Source: Deltaproteobacteria bacterium (GTDB lineage: Bacteria > Desulfobacterota > Syntrophia > Syntrophales > UBA2210). Taken from it: 10,165 bases of DNA. Every line of letters begins with the position of its first letter. Position 1 is the first letter of the stretch. The notes below the pieces were generated by a model, which was not told where the DNA came from, searched no databases, and was given only the letters and a program-made list of their open reading frames with translations. The stretch lies in assembly GCA_016935875.1 (NCBI GenBank), contig JAFGQD010000026.1:1-10165 (forward strand), given 5' to 3'. The translations under genes and the position numbers were made by a program. Below, piece after piece: positions 1-6,218 of this stretch.

Positions 1-567
1 GAACCATTCCTTCCTGTTCCACGAATTATAAAAAAAGGAGACGAATACCTGCTGTCCGGAGATTTTCCGGAATCCATCGGAAAAATGCAGGCATTTTACG
101 GAAACTTCGGGGTTATGATCAAGGCCTGCAGTTACATCATGAGCATGGGAAGTGAAGGCCTGAAAAGAGCAAGTCAGCTTGCCGTCCTCAACGCCAATTA
201 CATAAAGGAAAACCTTAAGGGATCGCTCTATCTTGCCTATGACAAGCCCTGTATGCATGAATGCGTTTTCTCCGACAAGCTGCAGGAAGCCGAAAAGATT
301 ACCACGCTGGATATGGCTAAGCGTCTTATGGATTATGGTTTCCATCCACCGACAATCTATTTCCCGCTTGTAGTGCACGGCGCCATGATGATTGAACCAA
401 CGGAAACGGAATCAAAAGAGGATATTGACCGCTTCATAGAGGCGCTCAAGACCATAGTGGCAGAAGCCGGGCAAAACCCCGACCTCCTGAAAAGGGCACC
501 CACCCGGCCAAAACTGCGCAGGTTGGACGAGACCGCGGCGGCAAGAAATCCCCGCCTCGCGGGATAA
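1..567 (+). CDS. gcvPB: Glycine dehydrogenase (decarboxylating) subunit 2, C-terminal part (partial)
   Basis: This is the 3' end of the gene for the beta subunit of the split P-protein of the glycine cleavage system, a cytoplasmic PLP enzyme that decarboxylates glycine and passes the aminomethyl group to the lipoyl arm of GcvH. The reading frame is open from base 1, so the first ATG at 85 is internal. The 188 visible residues begin with EPFLPVPRI and continue through the family's conserved C-terminal stretch (GNFGVMIKA; YGFHPPTIYFPLVVHGAMMIEPTE; ESKEDIDRFIEAL). The PLP-lysine region lies upstream of the window. The tail after about residue 155 (Lys/Arg-rich, then ending PRLAG) matches the usual end of the subunit. 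The stop is TAA at 565-567 and lipA starts four bases later, so the two are probably co-transcribed. Family assignment is firm; gcvPA, gcvH and gcvT are presumably upstream. Confidence 0.95.
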   Translation, partial: EPFLPVPRIIKKGDEYLLSGDFPESIGKMQAFYGNFGVMIKACSYIMSMGSEGLKRASQLAVLNANYIKENLKGSLYLAYDKPCMHECVFSDKLQEAEKITTLDMAKRLMDYGFHPPTIYFPLVVHGAMMIEPTETESKEDIDRFIEALKTIVAEAGQNPDLLKRAPTRPKLRRLDETAAARNPRLAG

Positions 568-571
568 CACC

Positions 572-1474
572 ATGAATAGCGAAATGCAGATCCGAACACG
601 AAAACCTTCGTGGCTCAGGAGAACGCTCCCAAAGGGGGCGGAATACCAGGCGGTCAGAAAACTCCTCAGGGAAAACCGGCTGCATACCGTCTGTGAGGAA
701 GCGCTGTGTCCGAATATGTGGGAATGCTTCTCCCGAGGCACGGCAACCTTTCTCATCATGGGATCCCTGTGTACACGTGGCTGTCGCTTTTGCGCTATGT
801 CGCGTAGGAAACCGGCCCCGCCCGATCCGGAAGAACCATCCCGGGTTGCCGGAGCAGTCCGACAACTGAATATTAGCCATGTTGTGATCACATCAGTCAC
901 GAGGGATGATCTTTCCGATGGAGGAGCTTCCTTCTTTTCCGATACAATCACTAAAATCCGAGAAGACGTTCCGGGTGCGCGCGCGGAGGTACTGATACCC
1001 GACTTCCAGGGAGACGAACAGGCGCTCGCTTCCGTCGTCAGTGCAGAACCCGACGTCCTTAACCATAATGTCGAGACGGTGCCCCGACTCTATCCCGCGG
1101 CAAGACCCGACTCATCGTACCGGCGATCACTCGCGCTCCTGGAGCGTGTGAAGAAAGACGCTCCGGCGATACCGGTGAAATCGGGCATTATGCTCGGGCT
1201 CGGCGAATCTTCAAAGGAAATCAGACAGACACTGCGCGACCTTGCCGATGCCGGGTGTGATATCGTGACCATAGGACAGTATCTCCAACCTTCTGAAGAA
1301 AATCTGAAAGTGGAACGCTTCGTACCTCCGGATGAATTCGACGAATGGCGGGTGGCGGCACTCGAGATGGGATTTTCAGGTGTCGTTAGCGGACCCCTCG
1401 TACGGAGCTCATACCATGCCGGGGAACTATATAAAACGGTAACGGAAAAATTTGGGCAAGTTAACAGTATATAA
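572..1474 (+). CDS. lipA: Lipoyl synthase (radical SAM)
   Basis: Lipoyl synthase inserts two sulfur atoms into octanoyl groups carried on lipoyl-domain proteins such as GcvH. The 300-residue protein has the normal family length. The auxiliary 4Fe-4S cluster motif is Cys41-x4-Cys46-x5-Cys52 (CEEALCPNMWEC), and the radical-SAM cluster motif is Cys67-x3-Cys71-x2-Cys74 (CTRGCRFC). Other family marks are VITSVTRDDLSDGGA, HNVETVPRLYP, KSGIMLGLGE, TIGQYLQPS and the C-terminal RSSYHA (about residues 278-283), which carries the serine that ligates the auxiliary cluster. The start is ATG at 572; no strong Shine-Dalgarno is seen, and translation may be coupled to the gcvPB stop four bases upstream. An in-frame ATG at 584 is a less likely alternative. 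Placement beside gcvPB fits supply of lipoate to the glycine cleavage H protein. No lipB is visible, so the octanoyl source must be encoded elsewhere. Confidence 0.97.
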   Translation: MNSEMQIRTRKPSWLRRTLPKGAEYQAVRKLLRENRLHTVCEEALCPNMWECFSRGTATFLIMGSLCTRGCRFCAMSRRKPAPPDPEEPSRVAGAVRQLNISHVVITSVTRDDLSDGGASFFSDTITKIREDVPGARAEVLIPDFQGDEQALASVVSAEPDVLNHNVETVPRLYPAARPDSSYRRSLALLERVKKDAPAIPVKSGIMLGLGESSKEIRQTLRDLADAGCDIVTIGQYLQPSEENLKVERFVPPDEFDEWRVAALEMGFSGVVSGPLVRSSYHAGELYKTVTEKFGQVNSI

Positions 1475-1694
1475 AATATCTGTAATCCTGTATGATTTAC
1501 TAATCCTCCCTTAACCCTCTACTGAAACATGTACAGACAGATACTGAGAATTTTTCATGGGCTGTTCAATCCACCGTCGCACTCGGTGAATTACGATGAT
1601 AAACGAGAGATATTTCAGATAGTATAGAGAAATAATCCTTGGTTGGGATTTCCTGTCTGCGAATTGCTGTAGCCTGCTGCTTCTCGGTATCCTT
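1475..1694. other. Gap between converging genes, weak hairpin
   Basis: Lies between the stops of lipA (+) and the ResB-like gene (-). I see no coding potential. The only symmetric element I find is CACCG (1572-1576) pairing with CGGTG (1584-1588), with a few more A/T pairs beyond one mismatch. Neither side has a T-run, so this is a poor intrinsic terminator. A second weak stem, AATCC/GGATT, sits near 1636-1652. Transcription could end here by another mechanism. Confidence 0.35.
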
Positions 1695-2462
1695 TCAGGA
1701 AAGTTTCTTAGATAATTCTATACGAAAGGGCCTGCTGCTGAACATAAATAAAAGAAAGGCAAGCACAATTCCTGCAGCACCGACAATAAAAATGTAGATT
1801 GCCGGGGATCTTCTAATGATTACCCGGATCTGTTCATCCGACAATCCTTTTTCATTCATACCGACATGAAAACTGTATCCCATTGAGAAGACCGGTTTCA
1901 TCGATTCGGGATATATTGTTGCGATCTCACCTGCGAAATCCTTGATGATGATGGATGCCCGAGTGCCCATGCGAATCTTTTTGCCGGCAACATCAAGCTG
2001 CATACGTCGAAGCATCACGGGTTCCAGAGATAGCTGCTCTCCCGACATTTGGCTTACAGCGCCCTTTTTCAAGATGATGGTTTCTGAGCTCCCCGTACAT
2101 TCATAGACAAGATGAGCGGAAAGAAACAACAAAAAACTGAGATGAAAGAGAATAATGGCGGCCCTTTTTATTGTTATTCCCGATTGTTTCGTATTTTTTA
2201 TGTATGTCCAGGTGCATAAACAGGTATTGATGGCGAGCGTCAACAGCACGGCAAAGAGGACAAACATCCAGACATACAGAATGGGCCGATCACGGTACAG
2301 GGCCAGCCATTCAAACAACAACATAAAATTAAGGGTACGGAAGTTATCGGAGTTAAGATCTACGATAATCGCGCCGGCAAACAACAGCACCGATGCCGCC
2401 AGCAGCAGATAGAGACCGGGCTTCAACTGTGACAGAAAGAACCATGATCCTCGTCTGCTCAT
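1695..2462 (-). CDS. Short ResB-like cytochrome c biogenesis-type membrane protein
   Basis: A 255-residue inner-membrane protein resembling ResB (CcsB/Ccs1), the partner of CcsA in system II heme delivery for cytochrome c maturation. Predicted segments: TM1 about 15-36, TM2 about 61-85 ending in a ResB-like NTCLCTW, TM3 about 99-121 with His107 and His117, a periplasmic region about 122-218, and TM4 about 221-242. The four-helix order with a domain between TM3 and TM4 is the ResB plan, but the protein is much shorter than usual ResB (commonly 350-550 residues) because the periplasmic domain is reduced to about 97 residues. The start is ATG at 2460-2462, which overlaps the stop of the CcsA-like gene (ATGA), with a GGAGTG ribosome site just upstream. 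It is the last gene of the seven-gene run. Its link to the Ton genes suggests a role other than general cytochrome c assembly, but this is inference. Confidence 0.7.
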   Translation of the reverse strand: MSRRGSWFFLSQLKPGLYLLLAASVLLFAGAIIVDLNSDNFRTLNFMLLFEWLALYRDRPILYVWMFVLFAVLLTLAINTCLCTWTYIKNTKQSGITIKRAAIILFHLSFLLFLSAHLVYECTGSSETIILKKGAVSQMSGEQLSLEPVMLRRMQLDVAGKKIRMGTRASIIIKDFAGEIATIYPESMKPVFSMGYSFHVGMNEKGLSDEQIRVIIRRSPAIYIFIVGAAGIVLAFLLFMFSSRPFRIELSKKLS

Positions 2463-3208
2463 GTCAACACTCCAAGGAGTTCAATGATTTCATGATGGTA
2501 CACCATAAATATAACGGGAGTGACTCCGGACATTATTATCAGTGCCTTCGATTTCGTATTCATACCGACATAGCGTAAATGGATTGCCGCGCCGTAGAAA
2601 CACCAGATTGACGCGCTCAACAGGTGACGAGTACTCCATGAGAATGGATAGGACCACCCGATAAAGGCCCACAGCGCTCCGAAGATCTGGCACAGAGTAA
2701 ACACTACGAAACCCCATAACACCAGATCGTTCAAGGATTCCATGAAAAAAGAATCCGTCAATAGTGCTGCAAAGGCTACTGTCCCGGCCAACAGAAAAAG
2801 CGCCGCGCTTATGGCTTCACTCAAAAAGAAGAGTGATGCAACCAAAGACTTTCCCTTGATATTCGGCACAGGGGGGTCGGTTTGAACAATGACGGCAATA
2901 CAAGTTACAATCAGAAGCGACCCCAAAACTGCGATAGCCTCACCTCTTCCCCTACCCCGTATTAAAGGATAGGCGAAGAGTGCCATAACAGCAGGTATAA
3001 GGCGAAGTTCATCAAGCGTGGGGAAGAGATACCACTTGCCCCCTATGTAACCGAGCGATATAAGAGCGACAAGATTAATCCCTGCCCCCGCCATCAGCAA
3101 CAATGAGCCGAAACGGCGCACGCGGAAGAAAGTCAGAAAGGTAGACACGGCATAGAAAATCAGCGCCGCAACCATACAATATTCGAAAAAACCGTAATTC
3201 AAGTCCAT
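2459..3208 (-). CDS. Divergent CcsA-like (CcmC/CcsA family) integral membrane protein
   Basis: A hydrophobic protein of about 249 residues with roughly eight membrane helices, paired with the ResB-like gene as CcsA is in system II cytochrome c assembly. The family's tryptophan-rich heme-handling (WWD) loop can be aligned without gaps at residues about 185-195: W-G-x-Y-W-x-W-D-P-K-E in typical members becomes W-S-Y-P-F-S-W-S-T-R-H here. The preceding GALWA and following AIHLRY (His210) fit the family. The usual histidine before this loop is not evident; a His-His pair (238-239) lies near the C-terminus. The loss of Asp and one Trp suggests altered or lost heme binding. I chose ATG at 3208; an in-frame TTG at 3217 with a weak GGAA upstream would add three residues. 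It sits 27 bases after the lipoprotein stop and overlaps the next gene by four bases. Confidence 0.65.
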   Translation of the reverse strand: MDLNYGFFEYCMVAALIFYAVSTFLTFFRVRRFGSLLLMAGAGINLVALISLGYIGGKWYLFPTLDELRLIPAVMALFAYPLIRGRGRGEAIAVLGSLLIVTCIAVIVQTDPPVPNIKGKSLVASLFFLSEAISAALFLLAGTVAFAALLTDSFFMESLNDLVLWGFVVFTLCQIFGALWAFIGWSYPFSWSTRHLLSASIWCFYGAAIHLRYVGMNTKSKALIIMSGVTPVIFMVYHHEIIELLGVLT

Positions 3209-3235
3209 ATTCTGCAAAATAGAATTATTCCAACA

Positions 3236-4384
3236 TCATCTCAGACTGATCACCTCAATCTTCTGTACCGACTTGACCTGCCGGTCAGCGGAAAGATCAT
3301 CAGGTGTTACTAAGAAAAAACAGCCCCTTCTCTTAACCTTTTCTCTTGCCATCATGTCGCCAATGATGATGTTTTTCCCCGCCGGAGACATAAAGAGCTC
3401 ACCGTAGGACAATAATGTACGGTAGCCGTCGGGCGCGGAAAGGATAATAGCCGAATCAAGGTCCGGCTGTATCCCGGCCTCTTCAAGTAACTGTGCCAGA
3501 GAAACACCTTCGAAGAGTTTCAGACCATGATATCCCTGTCCGTCACCAACTTCTTTAAAAAGAATTTCGGTACGATTAATGGGAGGCAAAGCATCAAAGC
3601 TCATTGATTTGACTCCGTAACCGGACACCGTAAATTGCGGAGCAAAAAGTACTTCCTGCTTTTCCTGCGAAACCTCGGGATGTAAATCCACAACCTCAAT
3701 ACTGGCAATTCCTTCCAGAGATCGATCAGAGTAAAAATCACAGGCAAGGACCAGTTTCGGAAATCCAACTTCGCGTTCGAGCTGCTCAAGCCAGGAATGA
3801 TATTTCTTCGGAATCTTACTTTTTTCATGATGAGGAATAATCGGACACGCCTCAAAGGCGATGATGATATTTGAAGGATTCTGGTAAAAAATCTCTCCCC
3901 AGGAAACAACAATCTTTTGTCCCTTTTTGTCCTTCACCACAATGGCAAGATCAAGGTCTTTATTGAAGTCGGGGGCTTTCTTCTTGATCCCCGCGAATTC
4001 AAGCAGCGACCTGAGTGTAGGCCCACGGTAATAAAAAGCTCCATGATATCGGCCATCTCTTGAAACTTCATTCAACCTGACTTCGCTACACTCGAAACGG
4101 GCAAGATCCTTTGCCGATAGATATACGGTTTGTGCCACTTCACCGGTTATCTGAACATCTTTACCGGGAAGTAGTTTATCCCGTGGTTCCATCAGCACCA
4201 GTTTCTGTGATAGTGTGCTGATTTCTTTATGCAGGCGAGACAATTCCTTCCTGACTTCTCTGTCACCCGGCGAATCCTGGCAGCCTGAAATGAGTAAAAG
4301 AGCCAGTATGCAGGAAAGTAGTAACAGAAGACTACCTGTCCTGCCCTTGATACCTAGAAAATATTGATGTTTTCTCTTTTTCAT
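3236..4384 (-). CDS. Lipoprotein with two tandem molybdopterin-oxidoreductase-like (SUOX-fold) domains
   Basis: A 382-residue predicted lipoprotein. The N-terminus is basic, then a hydrophobic stretch ends in the lipobox LISGC with Cys35; Gln and Asp follow, so no inner-membrane retention Asp at +2. A short heptad-like helix (about 43-66) leads to domain 1 (about 78-233) and domain 2 (about 251-382). Both resemble the oxidoreductase molybdopterin-binding fold: 'GEVAQTVYLSAKDLARF' then a 'GPTLRSLLEFAGI' element in domain 1, and 'GVSLAQLLEEAGI' in domain 2. The halves match each other: EV-x-x-[DG]-G-x-YHG (YHG at 113-115 and 285-287) and S-[WY]-GE-[IL]-F followed by NIII. The catalytic Cys of true sulfite oxidases is not seen at the expected place in either half. 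The start ATG at 4384 has AAAGGA upstream and lies four bases after exbD; a longer frame to 4459 would run through exbD and is unlikely. Function unknown; binding role inferred. Confidence 0.7.
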   Translation of the reverse strand: MKKRKHQYFLGIKGRTGSLLLLLSCILALLLISGCQDSPGDREVRKELSRLHKEISTLSQKLVLMEPRDKLLPGKDVQITGEVAQTVYLSAKDLARFECSEVRLNEVSRDGRYHGAFYYRGPTLRSLLEFAGIKKKAPDFNKDLDLAIVVKDKKGQKIVVSWGEIFYQNPSNIIIAFEACPIIPHHEKSKIPKKYHSWLEQLEREVGFPKLVLACDFYSDRSLEGIASIEVVDLHPEVSQEKQEVLFAPQFTVSGYGVKSMSFDALPPINRTEILFKEVGDGQGYHGLKLFEGVSLAQLLEEAGIQPDLDSAIILSAPDGYRTLLSYGELFMSPAGKNIIIGDMMAREKVKRRGCFFLVTPDDLSADRQVKSVQKIEVISLR

Positions 4385-4388
4385 ATCT

Positions 4389-4787
4389 TCACGTCCTTTC
4401 CGTGGCAATTGTGAATGTAGATGCTCCGGCAAGCCTGACTTCATCAATGACTTTGACAAGGAGACTCAAGGGTATCGTTTTATCCGCCTTGATGGTGACT
4501 GGGCGAGCGGGAAACCTCCTGATTTCGCGGCGCAGTTCCCTCCCGATCTCTTGCATCGACACATTTCTGTTCCCTAAGTATAGTTCGCCCTTTTCCGTCA
4601 CCAGTAGAATGATCTCTTCGGAGCTCGCCGCATCGGATGTAGCGGATGTGGGTAGCGCCACTTCTATGGAAGAAGACACCATAATACGGGAAGTGACCAT
4701 AAAAAACAGGAGGAGTAGAAAAACGACATCGACGAGCGGCGCGATATTTGTATGGAGAAGGACTCGTTTCCTTCTTTCAAATTCCAT
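4389..4787 (-). CDS. exbD: ExbD/TolR family biopolymer transport protein
   Basis: A 132-residue inner-membrane protein of the Ton motor, working with ExbB to turn the proton gradient into movement of TonB. It has a short cytoplasmic N-terminus (MEFERRKRV), one membrane helix at about 15-33 containing the essential proton-path aspartate Asp20 (APLVDVVFLLLLFFMVTS), and a periplasmic domain (about 45-132) with the family's VTxxGELYLGNRxV and VTIKADKTIPLSLLVKVIDEV stretches. It overlaps the exbB end by 11 bases and has a GGGGAG ribosome site just before ATG. TolR is the nearest alternative, but the adjacent tonB and receptor favour ExbD. Confidence 0.92.
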   Translation of the reverse strand: MEFERRKRVLLHTNIAPLVDVVFLLLLFFMVTSRIMVSSSIEVALPTSATSDAASSEEIILLVTEKGELYLGNRNVSMQEIGRELRREIRRFPARPVTIKADKTIPLSLLVKVIDEVRLAGASTFTIATERT

Positions 4788-5322
4788 CCCGCTCTCCCCT
4801 GGCGTATTGAAATACCAGTCCCTTCATCCTGAGTGATATATCTTCTAATTGTCCTTCAAGATATAAATAGGCGACTTCCACGGGAATTGCCACAAGGAGA
4901 CCGGCCGCTGTCGTTATCAACGCCTCCCAGATGCCACCGGCGAGATACACCACGTTAGTTGCACCGTTCTGAATGGCTATCATGCGGAAACATTCAATCA
5001 TGCCGAGCACGGTCCCCGTCAGTCCCAGCAGCGGAGCGATGGCCGCGATCAAAGAAAGCACACCGACTCCCTTCTCCAGCGAACGTAACTCACGTCCGCC
5101 GATCAGCGATATCTCCTTTTCTTCCGCCCCGTTCACTAGGGCGCTGAGCATCTCTTGTATCTGTTCGGGTTTTGATTCCAAAAGCTCATTCAGAGACCGT
5201 CCGAGTTGCATGAGCAGGGTCTTGAACATTACTGCCTTGTATATAGTAATAGCCAGGGCAAGCACCGAGCAAAACAGAATAGGCCACATCAGCGGGCCAC
5301 CCTTCAAGAAAAAATCTACCAT
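4777..5322 (-). CDS. exbB: ExbB/TolQ/MotA family proton channel protein
   Basis: A compact ExbB (181 residues) forming the proton channel of the Ton complex in the inner membrane. TM1 is about 9-30, followed by a cytoplasmic segment with an ExbB-type amphipathic region, then TM2 and TM3. The hallmark APLLGLTGTVLGMIECF and the last-helix ALITTAAGLLVAIPVEVAY, with the conserved threonines lining the pore, are clear. A GTG at 5331 is in frame, but ATG at 5322 is preferred because GAGGTGA, a near-perfect Shine-Dalgarno, lies eight bases (from GAGG) upstream of it and includes that GTG. The tonB stop codon is embedded in the same GAGGTGA, so translation of the two is probably coupled. The next gene exbD overlaps its 3' end. 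Confidence 0.92.
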   Translation of the reverse strand: MVDFFLKGGPLMWPILFCSVLALAITIYKAVMFKTLLMQLGRSLNELLESKPEQIQEMLSALVNGAEEKEISLIGGRELRSLEKGVGVLSLIAAIAPLLGLTGTVLGMIECFRMIAIQNGATNVVYLAGGIWEALITTAAGLLVAIPVEVAYLYLEGQLEDISLRMKGLVFQYARGERDGI

Positions 5323-5327
5323 ATCTG

Positions 5328-5334
5328 TCACCTC
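5328..5334 (-). promoter_or_regulatory. exbB ribosome binding site overlapping tonB stop
   Basis: On the minus strand GAGGTGA spans the last bases of tonB including its TGA stop. It is five bases from the ATG at 5322. It decides the exbB start in favour of ATG over the in-frame GTG contained in it. Confidence 0.7.
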
Positions 5335-6125
5335 AGCTTAAACCGAACCGGCAACATCGCTTTGCACGCAAAGGGTTTGCCATCTCTTCGTGCCGCCATA
5401 AATAACGAACTTTCAACTGCGGCGATCGCCGCCTCGTCAAAACCGTGTCCACTCTTTTTTAGAACTTCAACATCGATCAGCCCGCCCTCCGCATCGATTG
5501 TCAACATCAAAACGACTACCCCTGTCTTGCCTAACCGTCGTGCCTTGAGCGGGTATTCAGGCAATGTCCGCCTTTTAAAACGCGGACCTTCGGCAGAACC
5601 GAAGGCAACTTCGAGAGGCTGATCGATTACTGTTTCCGGTGTGCTGGTAACTGCAATCGACGATTTCTGTGCCAGCACTTCCCGAAGTGGCATACTGCAT
5701 TCAGGCACGACTCGTTTCGCCACGGCATCAATTTTAGGTTCACTTTTGAGCGGCACCGTGGATCGCGAAATCTTTGTTTCGGTTTTCGCGTCTTTTACAG
5801 GCTTCTCTTTCTTCTCTTTCTTCGGCGGCTTTTTCCGCACCGGTTCTTCCCTGCATACCTTCTCTATCGACGGTTTCTCCGGTTTCACTATGCGGCGAGG
5901 CGCGGGCTGAACTTCTTCCTTCTTATCCTGGAGAACCTCTTGTTTAACCGGTTGGGGCAGCGGCTCTTCTCGTGATTCCACAGCAGAACTTGCCGTAATG
6001 CTGGGTTTCTCTGTGACAACCAATACAACGTTTCGCTTCTTACCTTCGATGTGCCCCTTCAACGGACACAGCATCAGTGCCATATGAAAAGAAAGTGCAA
6101 TTATTACACACTGTCTGAACGTCAT
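5328..6125 (-). CDS. tonB: TonB energy transducer
   Basis: A 265-residue TonB that links the ExbB-ExbD motor to the outer-membrane receptor. The N-terminal anchor is residues about 5-22 and carries His14, the position of the family's functional membrane histidine; Ser is at 12 rather than four residues before His, where there is Ala10. A long Pro/Lys/Glu-rich spacer (about 50-130, including PVRKKPPKKEKKEKPVK) spans the periplasm. The C-terminal receptor-contact domain is about 180-265, with LPEYPLKARRLGKTGVVVL, the DVEVLKKSGHGFDEAAIAAV stretch and a final LPVRFKL. Two unpaired-looking cysteines sit in the spacer. The start ATG at 6125 has only a weak ribosome site (GAGAGATAGG). It lies 93 bases downstream of the receptor gene, with a strong hairpin between, and is coupled to exbB at its 3' end. 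Confidence 0.93.
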   Translation of the reverse strand: MTFRQCVIIALSFHMALMLCPLKGHIEGKKRNVVLVVTEKPSITASSAVESREEPLPQPVKQEVLQDKKEEVQPAPRRIVKPEKPSIEKVCREEPVRKKPPKKEKKEKPVKDAKTETKISRSTVPLKSEPKIDAVAKRVVPECSMPLREVLAQKSSIAVTSTPETVIDQPLEVAFGSAEGPRFKRRTLPEYPLKARRLGKTGVVVLMLTIDAEGGLIDVEVLKKSGHGFDEAAIAAVESSLFMAARRDGKPFACKAMLPVRFKLR

Positions 6126-6169
6126 TACCTATCTCTCAAACCGTTGCTCAAATGCGTCGTTATTGAAGA

Positions 6170-6203
6170 CTTCTGCCGTCACCGTTACCGGTGACGGCAG
6201 AAG
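6170..6203 (-). terminator. Perfect 15-bp hairpin between receptor gene and tonB
   Basis: CTTCTGCCGTCACCG (6170-6184) and its exact complement (6189-6203) flank a four-base loop. On the minus strand this lies 15 bases after the receptor stop. No T-run follows on that strand, so a full intrinsic terminator is unlikely. A partial terminator or an RNA-stability element that keeps receptor mRNA higher than motor mRNA is plausible. Confidence 0.6.
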
Positions 6204-6218
6204 AAGAGCAACAGGGGT

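Noticed and set aside
412..951. Long minus-strand open frames opposite gcvPB and lipA
   Set aside because: They are antisense shadows of two strongly conserved genes, have no family resemblance and no ribosome sites in context.
4385..4459. Longer N-terminal extension of the lipoprotein reading frame
   Set aside because: It would overlap the exbD end by about 70 bases and put 25 extra residues before a clear lipoprotein signal. ATG at 4384 has its own ribosome site and sits four bases after exbD.
5323..5331. GTG at 5331 as exbB start
   Set aside because: The GTG lies inside the GAGGTGA ribosome site that is well spaced for the ATG at 5322.
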